Shown: positions 34,900 to 44,254, counted from the first letter of the stretch. The stretch is 64,000 bases of DNA from Natronosalvus hydrolyticus (GCA_025517525.1 JAOPJZ010000006.1:124001-188000); one strand, 5' to 3'. Numbers and translations: made by a program. The notes: generated by a model from the sequence alone, not told the origin.

Positions 34900-35352
34900 T
34901 TACTCCGCGTGGCGCACGATGTAGACATCGTACTTCGACTGGCTGTCGGTCGCCACCGGCCCGCCAACGCTCGAGAGCGGTGTCGTCACGCCCCCGGCGT
35001 TTTCGGTGCCCACGAAGATGACCGACACTCCCTCCTCGGCAGCGGTGCGACGAATCTCGCTGACGACCATCGTCGTGGTCGTCGCCGTCGGTTCGTCGGA
35101 GTTGACGACGGTCGACCGGAACGAAGCCGCCGGCGAAATCGAGGCGACGCGTTCCTCGAGTCGGTCGGCTATCGTGTCCGTGTCGAAGGCCTCGTGGTCG
35201 TATAGCCACCCGCGTTCGAGGGCGTAGTCGACGTCGTCCGGAATCACGGTGAGTGCGAGTACGGATTCGTCGCGGTAGTCTCCAAAGGCTGTCGCTTTTT
35301 CCAGGGCAGCACGCGAGAGCGGCGTATTGTCGAACGGAACGAGCAGCGTCAT
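34900..35352 (-). CDS. Universal stress protein family
   Basis: A 150-residue USP-fold protein starting MTLLVPFDNTPLSRAALEKA, the usual first strand and helix. The C-terminal part VSVIFVGTENAGGVTTPLSS lacks the full G-x2-G-x9-GS ATP-binding loop seen in ATP-binding USPs, so nucleotide binding is doubtful. The ATG at 35352 is used; upstream in-frame starts read through Arg-rich non-protein-like sequence. It probably works with the adjacent antiporter. Confidence 0.85.
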   Translation of the reverse strand: MTLLVPFDNTPLSRAALEKATAFGDYRDESVLALTVIPDDVDYALERGWLYDHEAFDTDTIADRLEERVASISPAASFRSTVVNSDEPTATTTTMVVSEIRRTAAEEGVSVIFVGTENAGGVTTPLSSVGGPVATDSQSKYDVYIVRHAE

Positions 35353-35477
35353 ACTCGAGTCTGTGGCGGGCGGATGGGTAAATGTTCGCCTCGTTCTCAC
35401 ACGGACCCGGTGTGCTGTCTTCCGGTGGGCGCCGGCCAAAACGACCCATGGGAGCCACGAGGCGAGGACAGCCCGTA

Positions 35478-35924
35478 TTATGACTCCGACGTAACGGACT
35501 CGTCGCCAACGACGACGATGGGGCGTGGCGACTGACGAACCAGCGCGTCGACCGTACTGCCGAGCAAGGCCCCGCGAAAGGCCGAGCGCCCACGGGCACC
35601 TACCACAAGCGTCTCGATGTCGCGTTCTTCGACGTACGTCAGGATCTCCTCGTGTGGCACCCCTTCCCGCTGGACTGTGACGACGGATACGTCATGTTCC
35701 AGGGCAGCTTTCTCGACCGTCTCGAGGGCCGCTTGCGCCTGTCGTTCCTGCTGGGCTCGAACGACTTCAGGGTCGACGATGTCCGAATCGTACTCGGTTC
35801 GGCTCTCGAGGACAGCAATGGCGTGCAAGGGTACTTCGAGTCGATGTGCCAGGTTCACTGCGTGATCGATTGCCCGTTCGGCAGCCTCACTGCCGTCGGT
35901 TGCGACGAGAACGGAGTTGAACAT
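35478..35924 (-). CDS. Universal stress protein, ATP-binding type
   Basis: A 148-residue USP. The start MFNSVLVATDGSEAAERAID supplies the Asp of the nucleotide site, and the C-terminal VVGARGRSAFRGALLGSTVD gives the full GxxG-x9-GS/T phosphate loop, so ATP binding is expected. The ATG at 35924 fits the conserved start. The two USP genes are same-strand but 125 bases apart. Confidence 0.92.
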   Translation of the reverse strand: MFNSVLVATDGSEAAERAIDHAVNLAHRLEVPLHAIAVLESRTEYDSDIVDPEVVRAQQERQAQAALETVEKAALEHDVSVVTVQREGVPHEEILTYVEERDIETLVVGARGRSAFRGALLGSTVDALVRQSPRPIVVVGDESVTSES

Positions 35925-36049
35925 ACCTCGGTGTTTGCTCGCCGGGCAAAAAACCGTGTGTATCCGTTGCACGTTCTGGAAGCCACGGCGCTTTCGAGAC
36001 AGAGTGGCAGAACACGACGCTTTTGTGTCAGATGTGCGTCTCCCCGCCT

Positions 36050-37021
36050 ATGAACGTTCGTCAGGTCATTCCTCGAGATGCGATACCGAGTATCGATTCG
36101 CCGTCGTTCGACCGCTCGTACGACGGGCCAACCGAAGACGAGGTCATCGTCGTCGATCTCGACGGCGAACCGGGTCGAGCGTATCCGATACGAATTCTCG
36201 ACTACCACGAAGTCGTCAACGATTCCATCGGTGGGGTGCCGATTGCGGTTACATGGTGCCCGCTCTGTGCGAGCGCCGTCGTCTACGAGGCGAGCGTCGA
36301 CGGTCGACGGCTCACCTTCGGCGTCAGTGGCAAACTCGCCGATGACGACCTGGTACTGTACGATCGCGAGACGGAGTCAGAGTGGAAACAGTCGGCTGGA
36401 ACCTGTATCGATGGGCCACTCAGTGACTGCCAGCTCGAGGTCCTGCCCAGCGCCCGGACAACCATTGCGGGGTTTCGCGAGCGATACGACGACGGCAAGA
36501 TTCTCCAACCGATCCCAGACGCCGAAAGCGAAGCCGCAAGCGAGGACGACCAGCCCGCCCCCATCGACTACAGCGAGCGCCCGTACGCCGAGTATTTTTC
36601 GAGCGACGCCGTAGGATTGGCAGGATTGCGCGGGGAAACGGGTGACCGCTCGTGGGAGCGAACCGACCTCGAGCCGAAATCGATTGTGCTGGGTATCGAA
36701 CACGATGGTGATGCCTGCGGATTTCCGCTCTCCTGGGTCGACGAGGCTGGTGGGGTCCTCGAGGGAACCGTCGGCGGTCGCCAGGTGATCGTCGTCACGA
36801 CAGCGGATGGGATCCACGCCTTCATTGAGCCAGGATTCAGCGTCGAGCGCCAGTCGCCTGGCGACGGTGACGCACTCGTCGGTGATGGGACGGTCTGGGA
36901 CCCTGTTACCGGTACCAGCGCCGACGGCCGTTCACTCGAGGCGGTTCCGGCCAAGCGCTTGTTCGCCTTTGCCTGGGTCGACGATCATGGTGCGGATGCG
37001 TTCGTCGACCGAAGAGAATAG
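36050..37021 (+). CDS. DUF3179 family protein
   Basis: A 323-residue protein of DUF3179. It contains the diagnostic YPIRILDYHEVVNDSIGGVP, then VTWCPLCASAVVYE with a CPLC pair, and DRETESEWKQSAGTCIDGPL, ending with a repeated C-terminal module (LFAFAWVDDHGADAFV). The function is unknown; many members are exported, but no signal peptide is visible here. An acidic linker (ESEAASEDDQPAPIDYSE) divides the protein. The ATG at 36050 is used rather than an upstream ATG at 36023. Confidence 0.82.
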   Translation: MNVRQVIPRDAIPSIDSPSFDRSYDGPTEDEVIVVDLDGEPGRAYPIRILDYHEVVNDSIGGVPIAVTWCPLCASAVVYEASVDGRRLTFGVSGKLADDDLVLYDRETESEWKQSAGTCIDGPLSDCQLEVLPSARTTIAGFRERYDDGKILQPIPDAESEAASEDDQPAPIDYSERPYAEYFSSDAVGLAGLRGETGDRSWERTDLEPKSIVLGIEHDGDACGFPLSWVDEAGGVLEGTVGGRQVIVVTTADGIHAFIEPGFSVERQSPGDGDALVGDGTVWDPVTGTSADGRSLEAVPAKRLFAFAWVDDHGADAFVDRRE

Positions 37022-37049
37022 CGAGAGAGTAGGTCGGTATCGGACCGAA

Positions 37050-37457
37050 TTACCGTGTTTTGTGGCTCGAGAAACGACGGTGCACAACAGTGGTACACAG
37101 TCCGGAAACGAGAGCGATAGCCAGTGAGATCGTACCGATGATCACCGCTACCGGAAGTGTGTACAGTTGCATCCATGCAACAGCGAGGAACGCCGTCAGT
37201 AGTTCACCAGCACTCCACGCCACGAACGCAAAGAAAAGCACGTAGACGACACCCGAGCTGAGGAGATCGGCCAGTCCGGCATTGATCGTGTCGCTGACGA
37301 TTCCCTCATCGGAGAGAGCACTAGCACTCACACCACGGCCGATGGCACCGACGAGGGCGAGAGCTGGGGCAATAACCAACCCGATAGTGCCCGTAAGGAG
37401 ACCGATTACTGCACCACAGGCGACTGGCCCACATCGAATCGAACGAACCGACTCCAT
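37050..37457 (-). CDS. Haloarchaeal four-helix membrane protein (DUF5518-like)
   Basis: A 135-residue hydrophobic protein with four predicted membrane helices: CGAVIGLLTGTIGLVIAPAL, ASALSDEG after the first pair, LADLLSSGVVYVLFFAFVAW, and LPVAVIIGTISLAIALVSGL. The overall design is like haloarchaeal DUF5518 proteins, recalled from memory. The function is unknown. It is convergent with the DUF3179 gene. Confidence 0.62.
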   Translation of the reverse strand: MESVRSIRCGPVACGAVIGLLTGTIGLVIAPALALVGAIGRGVSASALSDEGIVSDTINAGLADLLSSGVVYVLFFAFVAWSAGELLTAFLAVAWMQLYTLPVAVIIGTISLAIALVSGLCTTVVHRRFSSHKTR

Positions 37458-37537
37458 CGGGAAGCGTTTCTCGAAGATTGTCTTATAAATTTCTCCAGTG
37501 TACACAGTGTTCGCAACTCAGTACCGTCCCAGATCAC

Positions 37538-38902
37538 TCAGCATTCGTCGTCGCTCTCGAGTTTCCCGCCGAGAACTTTCGCCGCCGTCAAAATGGGGTC
37601 CCAGACAGGGCTGAACGGCGGTGCGTACGCGAGATCCAGATTCTCGAGTTCATCGACCGTTAGCCCAGAGTGGACGGCCGTGGCAACCGTATCGATTCGT
37701 TTCGCCCCATCGCGACCGACGAGACTCGCGCCCAGGACGCGTCCGCTCGAGCGGTCGGCGACGAGTGTCACCGTCAACTCGATAGCGCCGGGATAGTAGT
37801 GCGGGCGTGTTGGGGCTTCTATGGTGACCGAAACGGGTTCGAATCCGGCCTCCCGTGCCCGTTCGTCGTCGATAATACCGGTCCGGGCGGCACCGAGTTC
37901 GAAAGCCTTCACGATGGCCGTTCCGGCCGTGCCGCCGGTTTCGGTGGGCGTACCGGCGACGGTCGTCCCGATAGCCCGGCCAGTACGGTTCGCCGTCAGT
38001 GCGAGGGGGACGTGATCGGGTTCCCCGGTGACCACGTTGGTCGCTTCGGCACAGTCGCCCGCTGCGTAGACGTTTTCGACACTCGTCCGTCCGTGTTCGT
38101 CAGTAGCGATGGCACCGGTCGGCCCGAGTTCGATGCCTGCTTCCTCGGCGATTTCGACGTTCGGTGTGACACCCACACCGACGATAACGAGGTCCGTCTC
38201 GATAGAATCATCCTCGAGGGCGACGCGTTCGACGGACGCCTCGCCGTCGAATCCCTCCACTGCCGTCTCGAGGTACAGGTTCACACCCTGTTCTCGGAGG
38301 TGATCTTCGACGACGTTCGCCGTCGCCTCGCCAAAGGGCTGGAGCGTCCGGGGGAGCATTTCGAACATCGACACCTCGATACCGCGTTCGGTGAGCGCTT
38401 CGGCCATCTCGACGCCGACGTAGCCACCGCCGACGATGGCCGCCGTTTGCGGTGCCTGCTCATCGATGTAGGTGTCGACTGCCGCCGCCGCGTCCATGCT
38501 GTGTAAGGTGAACACGCCCTCGAGGTCGAAACCGTCGAACGGTGGCTCGATGGCTCGAGCGCCGGTTCCGACCAGCAATGCACCGTAGGGTTGTTCGAAC
38601 CGCTCACCGTCGGCCGTCTCCACCGTGACGGTCTGGGTGTCAGGATCGATTGCGACGACCTCGTGATTGGTTCGGAGGTCGACGTCCCGCTTGTCCCGGA
38701 ACTGGTCGGGCGTGACTGCGACCAGATCCTCGAGTTGGTCGACGGTTCCCTTGATGTAGTACGGCATCCCACAGGCGGCATACGATACCCAGTCCCCTTT
38801 CTCGAAGACGACGACCTCGAGTTCCGGATCCTCGCGTTTGGCCTTGCTCGCAGCGCTCATTCCTGCAGCGTCTCCGCCGACGATGACGAACGGGTCCTCC
38901 AT
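37538..38902 (-). CDS. CoA-disulfide reductase-type flavoprotein
   Basis: A 454-residue FAD/NAD(P)H oxidoreductase. The FAD site is VIVGGDAAGMSAASKAKRED (Gly-x-Asp-Ala-Ala variant), the catalytic segment is VSYAACGMPYYIKG with the single redox Cys, the NAD(P)H site is AAIVGGGYVGVEMAEAL, and the second FAD motif is VYAAGDCAEATN. The C-terminal dimer domain has RTGRAIGTTVAG and YAPPFSPVWDPIL. It may reduce CoA disulfide or NADH oxidase-type substrates. The ATG at 38902 is the first after a promoter-like palindrome. Confidence 0.93.
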   Translation of the reverse strand: MEDPFVIVGGDAAGMSAASKAKREDPELEVVVFEKGDWVSYAACGMPYYIKGTVDQLEDLVAVTPDQFRDKRDVDLRTNHEVVAIDPDTQTVTVETADGERFEQPYGALLVGTGARAIEPPFDGFDLEGVFTLHSMDAAAAVDTYIDEQAPQTAAIVGGGYVGVEMAEALTERGIEVSMFEMLPRTLQPFGEATANVVEDHLREQGVNLYLETAVEGFDGEASVERVALEDDSIETDLVIVGVGVTPNVEIAEEAGIELGPTGAIATDEHGRTSVENVYAAGDCAEATNVVTGEPDHVPLALTANRTGRAIGTTVAGTPTETGGTAGTAIVKAFELGAARTGIIDDERAREAGFEPVSVTIEAPTRPHYYPGAIELTVTLVADRSSGRVLGASLVGRDGAKRIDTVATAVHSGLTVDELENLDLAYAPPFSPVWDPILTAAKVLGGKLESDDEC

Positions 38903-38911
38903 ACGAATAGG

Positions 38912-38935
38912 TACACCCCCCACGGTGTAAAGTAT
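38912..38935 (-). promoter_or_regulatory. TATA box and operator-like palindrome of the flavoprotein gene
   Basis: Read on the minus strand, a TATA-like atacttta lies at 38935-38928, and a perfect 6-bp inverted repeat (tacacc/ggtgta, 38912-38929) sits against it, 10 to 27 bases before the ATG at 38902. A repressor bound there would block the start of transcription. Confidence 0.45.
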
Positions 38936-39303
38936 TTCGAACAATCTACAATATTGGTCATGATGTGTTTTCACATACCCGACAGGTCCGGTCGGTTGAA
39001 ACCGGTGTCACGTGTGAACTGGGATCAGATCGGCTTGATGTGGCAATCACTTTAATATTGATTTTGTATTAATTTACTAATATATTAATAGTGGGACTTA
39101 TGCAACGCTGAACAGCTATCCTCAACGGAAACTCGACAACGCCGTTCTTTTGTCGGTCAGACCTTCGAGACGGCAGTTGCGGGTCGGTTGGTGACTCGAG
39201 GCTCTCATGCACAATTTATCACGTCGGAAAGGTCAGTTCATGCGAACTGTTGTAACCGTGTACCGGTCAGCGACGGAGCCGGCTGGTCGCTGTTCGCTAC
39301 GAG

Positions 39304-39388
39304 ATATAGTAGCTAGTGAAACGAGTTACACACCTAACGCGACGCCCGCTTACGATAGGATGTGTAACGACTTTCACTGGCTACTATA
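39304..39388. repeat. Palindromic MITE-like element, family 1, copy C
   Basis: An 85-bp element with ends tatagtagctagtgaaac and tttcactggctactata, near-perfect inverted repeats, and an inner palindrome on acacacctaacgcgac and cgataggatgtgt. It aligns along its full length with the copies at 7319 and 13435. Confidence 0.87.
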
Positions 39389-39542
39389 ACAACGAAACCT
39401 ATCACTGGTTACTGCGATGCACGGTCCGCTTTTCATCAGTGATGTTCGTGCGGGCACTCCGTCCGAATAGGTGACGGAACGAGTCGTGCATTATAAACCC
39501 AAAATCATTATAAACAGCCACCGCTTAGCCAGTATTGGATAG

Positions 39543-39593
39543 ATGAGTGTAAGACGCACACTACTATATGCGGTTACGGTGATCTTCGAATGA
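39543..39593 (+). CDS. Possible 16-residue leader peptide
   Basis: ATG at 39543 opens a 16-codon ORF (MSVRRTLLYAVTVIFE) ending in TGA at 39593. It lies 28-37 bases after the second TATA-like box, the distance of a leaderless start. It precedes the permease gene by 123 bases. The short length makes chance likely, so this is a suggestion only. Confidence 0.25.
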   Translation: MSVRRTLLYAVTVIFE

Positions 39594-39716
39594 GGGAAAG
39601 GCAAACGACGCTTTCAAATCCGGCACACGATCGAACTGGATCTGAGACGAAGTCTCACGTCTCGACGTCGTGTCGCCAAGCGCTCGGGCGAGTGAGCGGT
39701 TTACCCGTCCCCCGAG

Positions 39717-42053
39717 GTGAGTGCTGAAATGGCGCCGGAACTCCAACGAGATCTCGGGCTGTTCGCCACGACGGCGATCGCCATCGGCGCGATGGTGGGG
39801 AGTGGTATCTTTATCCTCCCGGGGATCGCGTACGCATCGGCAGGTTCTGCCGTCGTGTTGGCGTACCTTATTGCGGGACTGCTGGTGATACCGGCAGCGC
39901 TCTCTGCCTCTGAAATGGCGACAGCAATGCCAGAAGACGGCGGTTCCTATGTGTACGTCGAACGTGGCATGGGCCCGCTCATGGGAACCATTGCAGGGAT
40001 CGGTAACTGGTTTATGCTGTCGTTCAAAGGCGCGCTGGCGCTGATCGGTGGCGTCCCCTATTTGGTGTACGTTGCTCCCGACCTCGCCAGCTACATTCTA
40101 CCGATCGCACTCGGGTTAGCGTTATTTTTCACGCTGTTAAACGTCGTGAGCACCAAATCCACGGGAAGCCTGCAGTTTGCCATCGTCGGGGTCATGATCC
40201 TGGCGATGGGGTATTTCATCGTCAGTGGCCTTCCCGACGTGAGTGGGAGCCAGACCAGTGGATCGTTCGACCTCGCATCTGAAGGAATCCTCGCGGCGAC
40301 GGGACTCGTGTTCGTCTCCTATGCGGGCGTGATCAAGGTTTCCGCCGTCGCCGAGGAGGTCAAAGATCCGGGAAAAACGATTCCTCGAGCGATGATCGGT
40401 TCACTGCTGTTTACGACGGCGCTGTACGTGCTGGTCGTCTACGTAGCCATCGGCGTGGCACCGGATCTGTCCACCGGCGGGGGATTCGTCCCCGCAGCGG
40501 GGGAAGAAGTCGCATCGATCGCGTACGCTGCAGACGCCGTTCTCGGTAGCGTCGGTTCGTTCATCATCGTGCTGGCAGCCTTACTCGCGCTAGCTTCGAC
40601 GGCCAATGCCGGTTTGCTCTCTGCTTCGCGATTCCCGTTCGCGATGGCTCGAGACGACCTGGTCCCGGATGCGTTCGAGAAGCTTCACGACCGATTCAAG
40701 ACGCCTGCCCTTGCCGTCGCGATTACCGGTGGCATGATGATGTTCATGATCGCCACCCTTCCGATCGAACAGGTTGCGAAGTTCGGCAGTGCGTTCCAGA
40801 TCCTGGTATTTATCCTGGTCAACCTCGCGCTGGTCGGGTTTCGCGAGGGCGCAATCGACGACTACAATCCCGAGTTCGTTGCCCCGTTGTACCCCTGGAT
40901 GCAACTCGTCGGCATGGGGGGCGGCCTCCTCGTGCTCACGCAGATGGGGACGGTTCCGTTCGCCGGAGCGGTCGCAATCACGATCATATCCATCGCCTGG
41001 TACGTCGGCTACGCTCGCCCTCGAACCGACCGAGAAGGGGCAGCCAGAACCGGCGCCCGACAGAACGTCAGTCAGCGAGCAGTCGACCGAACGCGTGAAC
41101 TGTTCGAGGCCGAACGCGAGTACGACGTCCTGGTAGCCATCACCGAGTCGACCTCTCCAGACGCGAGGCGGGACATGCTGCGAATGGCGACCGATATGGG
41201 CCGACTCCGATCGACGACTGTCTCTGTCGTCGAATTCGTCGATATACCCCATCAACTGTTCGCCGGTGACCACGCCCGCATCAGCACCGACGAGATTCCG
41301 GATTGGATGCCCACCTCGAGCAAGGATTCCCCGTCCTGGTTCCCGGACGAGTACGATATTAACCGCCCCGTCCGCCCGTCCGGTGGCGTAGGGGCCGACA
41401 CTGGACACCCATCGCCAGCTACCCGCATCGAGTATCGAGAAGTCGATAGCGAAGATCACAAACACGCTATCGTCGACCTGGCAACCTACGGTGACTATGA
41501 TCTGATTATCGCCGAACGCAATCAGGCCGATTTCCACCACCGACTGTTCGGCAGCGATACGGACTGGCTCATCGAAAACACCCCCTGTGACGTGATGCTG
41601 GTCGAAGACAACGAGTTCGACGGTGCGGAAGAAATCGCCGTCGTTGCCAATCGCGGTCCGTTCGATCCACTGAAACTGCTGTTTGCAGATGCCGTTGCCG
41701 AGGAGACCGGTGCCCAGCTAAACCTCCTGCAGGCGATACCTGTAGATGCCCCCGATAGTCAGCGGGAAACGGTCGAACGCTACCACGAGGAACTTATCTC
41801 GATTCTGACCGTGCCCACACGCTCGACAGTTATCGAGACCGACGACGAAACGGCCGGCCTCGCACGCTTCGTCGGCGACGCCGACTTGCTCGTGACCGGG
41901 ATCGACCGGACGGGCCTGACTGCTCGAGTGCTTGGCCGACCCGGTAATCGGTTGATCGACTCTGTCGACACAACTGCAGTGATGGTCCAGACCTACGACG
42001 GACGACGACAGAGTTTGCTACAGCGATTAGTGATGGATCATCTGTTTGGCTGA
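39717..42053 (+). CDS. APC-family amino acid permease fused to USP domains
   Basis: A 778-residue protein. Residues 1-450 have about twelve membrane helices of the amino acid-polyamine-cation family (GLFATTAIAIGAMVGSGIFI, the conserved start, then SASEMATAMPEDGGSYVYVE and the middle EVKDPGKTIPRAMIGSLLF). Residues 465-778 hold two universal-stress-protein units (YDVLVAITESTSP and EIAVVANRGPFDPLKLLFAD), the second ending DLLVTGIDRTGLT and ending in a partial phosphate loop. It imports amino acids or related cations, with the tail likely regulating activity. The GTG at 39717 and ATG at 39729 both fit. Confidence 0.9.
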   Translation: MSAEMAPELQRDLGLFATTAIAIGAMVGSGIFILPGIAYASAGSAVVLAYLIAGLLVIPAALSASEMATAMPEDGGSYVYVERGMGPLMGTIAGIGNWFMLSFKGALALIGGVPYLVYVAPDLASYILPIALGLALFFTLLNVVSTKSTGSLQFAIVGVMILAMGYFIVSGLPDVSGSQTSGSFDLASEGILAATGLVFVSYAGVIKVSAVAEEVKDPGKTIPRAMIGSLLFTTALYVLVVYVAIGVAPDLSTGGGFVPAAGEEVASIAYAADAVLGSVGSFIIVLAALLALASTANAGLLSASRFPFAMARDDLVPDAFEKLHDRFKTPALAVAITGGMMMFMIATLPIEQVAKFGSAFQILVFILVNLALVGFREGAIDDYNPEFVAPLYPWMQLVGMGGGLLVLTQMGTVPFAGAVAITIISIAWYVGYARPRTDREGAARTGARQNVSQRAVDRTRELFEAEREYDVLVAITESTSPDARRDMLRMATDMGRLRSTTVSVVEFVDIPHQLFAGDHARISTDEIPDWMPTSSKDSPSWFPDEYDINRPVRPSGGVGADTGHPSPATRIEYREVDSEDHKHAIVDLATYGDYDLIIAERNQADFHHRLFGSDTDWLIENTPCDVMLVEDNEFDGAEEIAVVANRGPFDPLKLLFADAVAEETGAQLNLLQAIPVDAPDSQRETVERYHEELISILTVPTRSTVIETDDETAGLARFVGDADLLVTGIDRTGLTARVLGRPGNRLIDSVDTTAVMVQTYDGRRQSLLQRLVMDHLFG

Positions 42054-42176
42054 TCGTTTTCCAATTTTTGCAGTCCGTACTCTCATACTACCGGACAAAG
42101 AGAATTCGCCGGATGATAGCGGCGAATCATCAAAATATCTGACAGTATCAGCTCGCACGAGCAACGTTAGCCTCGA

Positions 42177-42791
42177 CTACCTCGCAGAATCCTCGAGGTA
42201 CCGTGCTGGAACGTACGGATACACGCTCGAGGGAAGGTACCCGACGACCACGGGTGCCAGGTCAGCGAGAACACGTCGAAGCGCGGTGTAGATACCGGCG
42301 ATGACGACTGCCCCAATGACGACCCACTGGAGTGTTCCCTCGAGGGCGTATACCAGGGGCACAGCGAGAGTCACCGAGAGCACCAGATCGGCAGGTGAGC
42401 CGTCGTAACTGACCAACTTTCGCGGGGCAACCCAGGTGCCGTGATAATGGCTGTACACCGCCTTATTCGAGTTTCCTTCCCAGGGTCGTAACTCGAGGCC
42501 GCTGCCGAAGATGTCAGTAACGCTGTGGAGGGCAGCCGCCACCAGGAACACGGCAATGGCGACAGTACCCGTCGCCGGCATGAGGAGCGCAACACCAGTT
42601 GTGACGACCGCAAAAACACTGTAGTAGACGGGATAGTGGAGGGTTTTCCGGTGCCCAGCGTACATATCTAGGTCGGGGAAAATGCCACCGAGTAACCCTG
42701 CGACGAACGCTATCGGAGCGTATTCCGGCGCCACCGCTAGTAACGGTAAAGCAAGTGCCATCCCGGCGAGGGCGTGGGTCGGAAGCATCAT
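42177..42791 (-). CDS. YdjM/DUF457-type membrane metal-dependent hydrolase family protein
   Basis: A 204-residue membrane protein with about five helices. The MMLPTHALAGMALALPLL start, GGIFPDLDMYAGHRKTLHYP (Asp and His ligands), and AALHSVTDIFGSGLELRPW together match the LexA-binding/YdjM-like inner-membrane metal-dependent hydrolases (DUF457). The substrate is unknown. Two adjacent ATG codons (42791 and 42788) open the conserved MLPTHA. Confidence 0.83.
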   Translation of the reverse strand: MMLPTHALAGMALALPLLAVAPEYAPIAFVAGLLGGIFPDLDMYAGHRKTLHYPVYYSVFAVVTTGVALLMPATGTVAIAVFLVAAALHSVTDIFGSGLELRPWEGNSNKAVYSHYHGTWVAPRKLVSYDGSPADLVLSVTLAVPLVYALEGTLQWVVIGAVVIAGIYTALRRVLADLAPVVVGYLPSSVYPYVPARYLEDSAR

Positions 42792-42949
42792 CGTGTCCTT
42801 TCTAATGGGACAAAAGAACTTCAACGTATCGGCGTGTTTGACGCTGTCTGACAGCATCCACCAGTTGCCTGATAGGGTCCGTTTTCGGCTAATCGGTCAG
42901 CGACAACCCCAATTCGTCGTTGACCGGGAAGAAACCAAAACGAACCCCA

Positions 42950-44254
42950 TCACTGATCCATCTTTCCAGTACCAAACCGATTCTCGAGTTGTGCTGCAAG
43001 ACTGGCAGCAATCGTCGTGAGATACACCGTCCCCCACGTGGCGACGATGATCGCCCCGAGTGTATTAAACAGCATGTCCAGCATCGTATCGTCGATGCCG
43101 TGTTGGGCCAGGACGGGTTCCATGTCGAGCATGAGCGCCCCCTGATCGATCATAAACTCGAGAATCTCCCAGATGACACCCATGGCGAGGACGAACACAA
43201 CCGTAAACGCAAACAGCGCCCAACGCGGGAGATGTATCGCCGGATCGTGAATGTGTATCGCTCTCAGCGTGGCATACCCAGCAGCACCAACGACAGTCGC
43301 CGAGAGGGTGTGGGTAAGGTGGTCCCACGGGCCGAAGGCGTCGTATAGCCCTGCCGTTCCGATGGCGTGTAAGAAGACAGCACTCGTGACCCAGAGCGCA
43401 AGTCCAGGGTCAACGGCTAGCTTTAAATCCCGCTTCATAGCTGCAGGAATGAACGTAATTGCAAGTGCAATCACAGCGTTAGTGACGATTGGAAGCTCCA
43501 GCGTCCACACACCGTACCCGAGGACGACGACGAGAAAAGCTTGCATGAGACGCACCAGCTGTAGCTGACGAACTGGCGAAATTCCGAGACGATTACTGAG
43601 GAGAATCCCTTTCACATCAGGTGGATTTTCCGGTGATATCGTGGGAACTGACATCCGTGGATGTGGATTACTGGTGACGTATCTGAAATATCCATAAAAA
43701 ATAGTGCCACCCAACAGCCCAGCGATAGTTGCATACATAAATTCGATCATTACCGCCCCATTGATTGCGTCTTGACTCCGCCCATCAAGAAGGAACGTCG
43801 TCTCGAACAGGATATCTGCAGACCACCGAAGGAGGTTCAACAACCCTGCCATAGCAAGCGTAAACAACACTGTGAGCAACACCGCGAACCACGGAATCAG
43901 GCGCAGTGAAGTAAACCGGTGGAGTTCCACTGCGATTAGTAACCCGAGCGTCGCGAGGACGAGGTTAGGGACGATTGCCGTGATAAGTGGCTGTGGAGCG
44001 AACGTCTCCCACAGTACTGGGAGACAGATCAATCCGATAAAATACCAGGGCGGTACGATAGTTGGATCTCGAAACACAGCTGCAGGCGCGAGAATAATCA
44101 CAATCGCAACGGCGCTGAACAGTATCGATTCGTACCGCCCAAAGTGAACCCCGCCCAGAAGATTAACAGCTAGCACGCCGACGAGAAGCCACGAAACTGC
44201 CGTATTTTTTGCACTCGTCAGGAACAGTCCTGCCAGCTGATCACGCTCACTCAT
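42950..44254 (-). CDS. Polytopic membrane protein with DUF2238 (YjdF)-like C-terminus
   Basis: A 434-residue, roughly twelve-helix protein. The second half carries the pattern I associate with YjdF/DUF2238: WDHLTHTLSATVVGAAGYAT, MGVIWEILEFMIDQGALM and DTMLDMLFNTLGAIIVATWG, with conserved His, Glu and Asp in membrane positions. The first half has an unrelated set of helices. The function is unknown. CTCGAG is rare inside this gene and third codon positions look less GC-biased than in neighbours, hinting at later acquisition. The ATG at 44254 is preferred to a TTG at 44260. Confidence 0.75.
   Translation of the reverse strand: MSERDQLAGLFLTSAKNTAVSWLLVGVLAVNLLGGVHFGRYESILFSAVAIVIILAPAAVFRDPTIVPPWYFIGLICLPVLWETFAPQPLITAIVPNLVLATLGLLIAVELHRFTSLRLIPWFAVLLTVLFTLAMAGLLNLLRWSADILFETTFLLDGRSQDAINGAVMIEFMYATIAGLLGGTIFYGYFRYVTSNPHPRMSVPTISPENPPDVKGILLSNRLGISPVRQLQLVRLMQAFLVVVLGYGVWTLELPIVTNAVIALAITFIPAAMKRDLKLAVDPGLALWVTSAVFLHAIGTAGLYDAFGPWDHLTHTLSATVVGAAGYATLRAIHIHDPAIHLPRWALFAFTVVFVLAMGVIWEILEFMIDQGALMLDMEPVLAQHGIDDTMLDMLFNTLGAIIVATWGTVYLTTIAASLAAQLENRFGTGKMDQ

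Larger units (their letters stand above)
38936..39716. other. Long intergenic region, AT-rich, with promoter-like signals
   Basis: About 780 bases without a substantial gene. The stretch 39055-39095 is strongly AT-rich (runs of ttaat and tattaatag). The family-1 palindromic element occupies 39304-39388. Two exact cattataaac boxes at 39489-39498 and 39506-39515 look like TATA promoters, followed by a 16-codon ORF at 39543 and about 120 bases of apparent leader before the permease gene. Confidence 0.6.

Noticed and set aside
37830..37850. tRNA-like T-arm sequence ggttcgaatcc
   Set aside because: It lies inside the flavoprotein gene and simply encodes conserved residues; no acceptor or anticodon arm flanks it.
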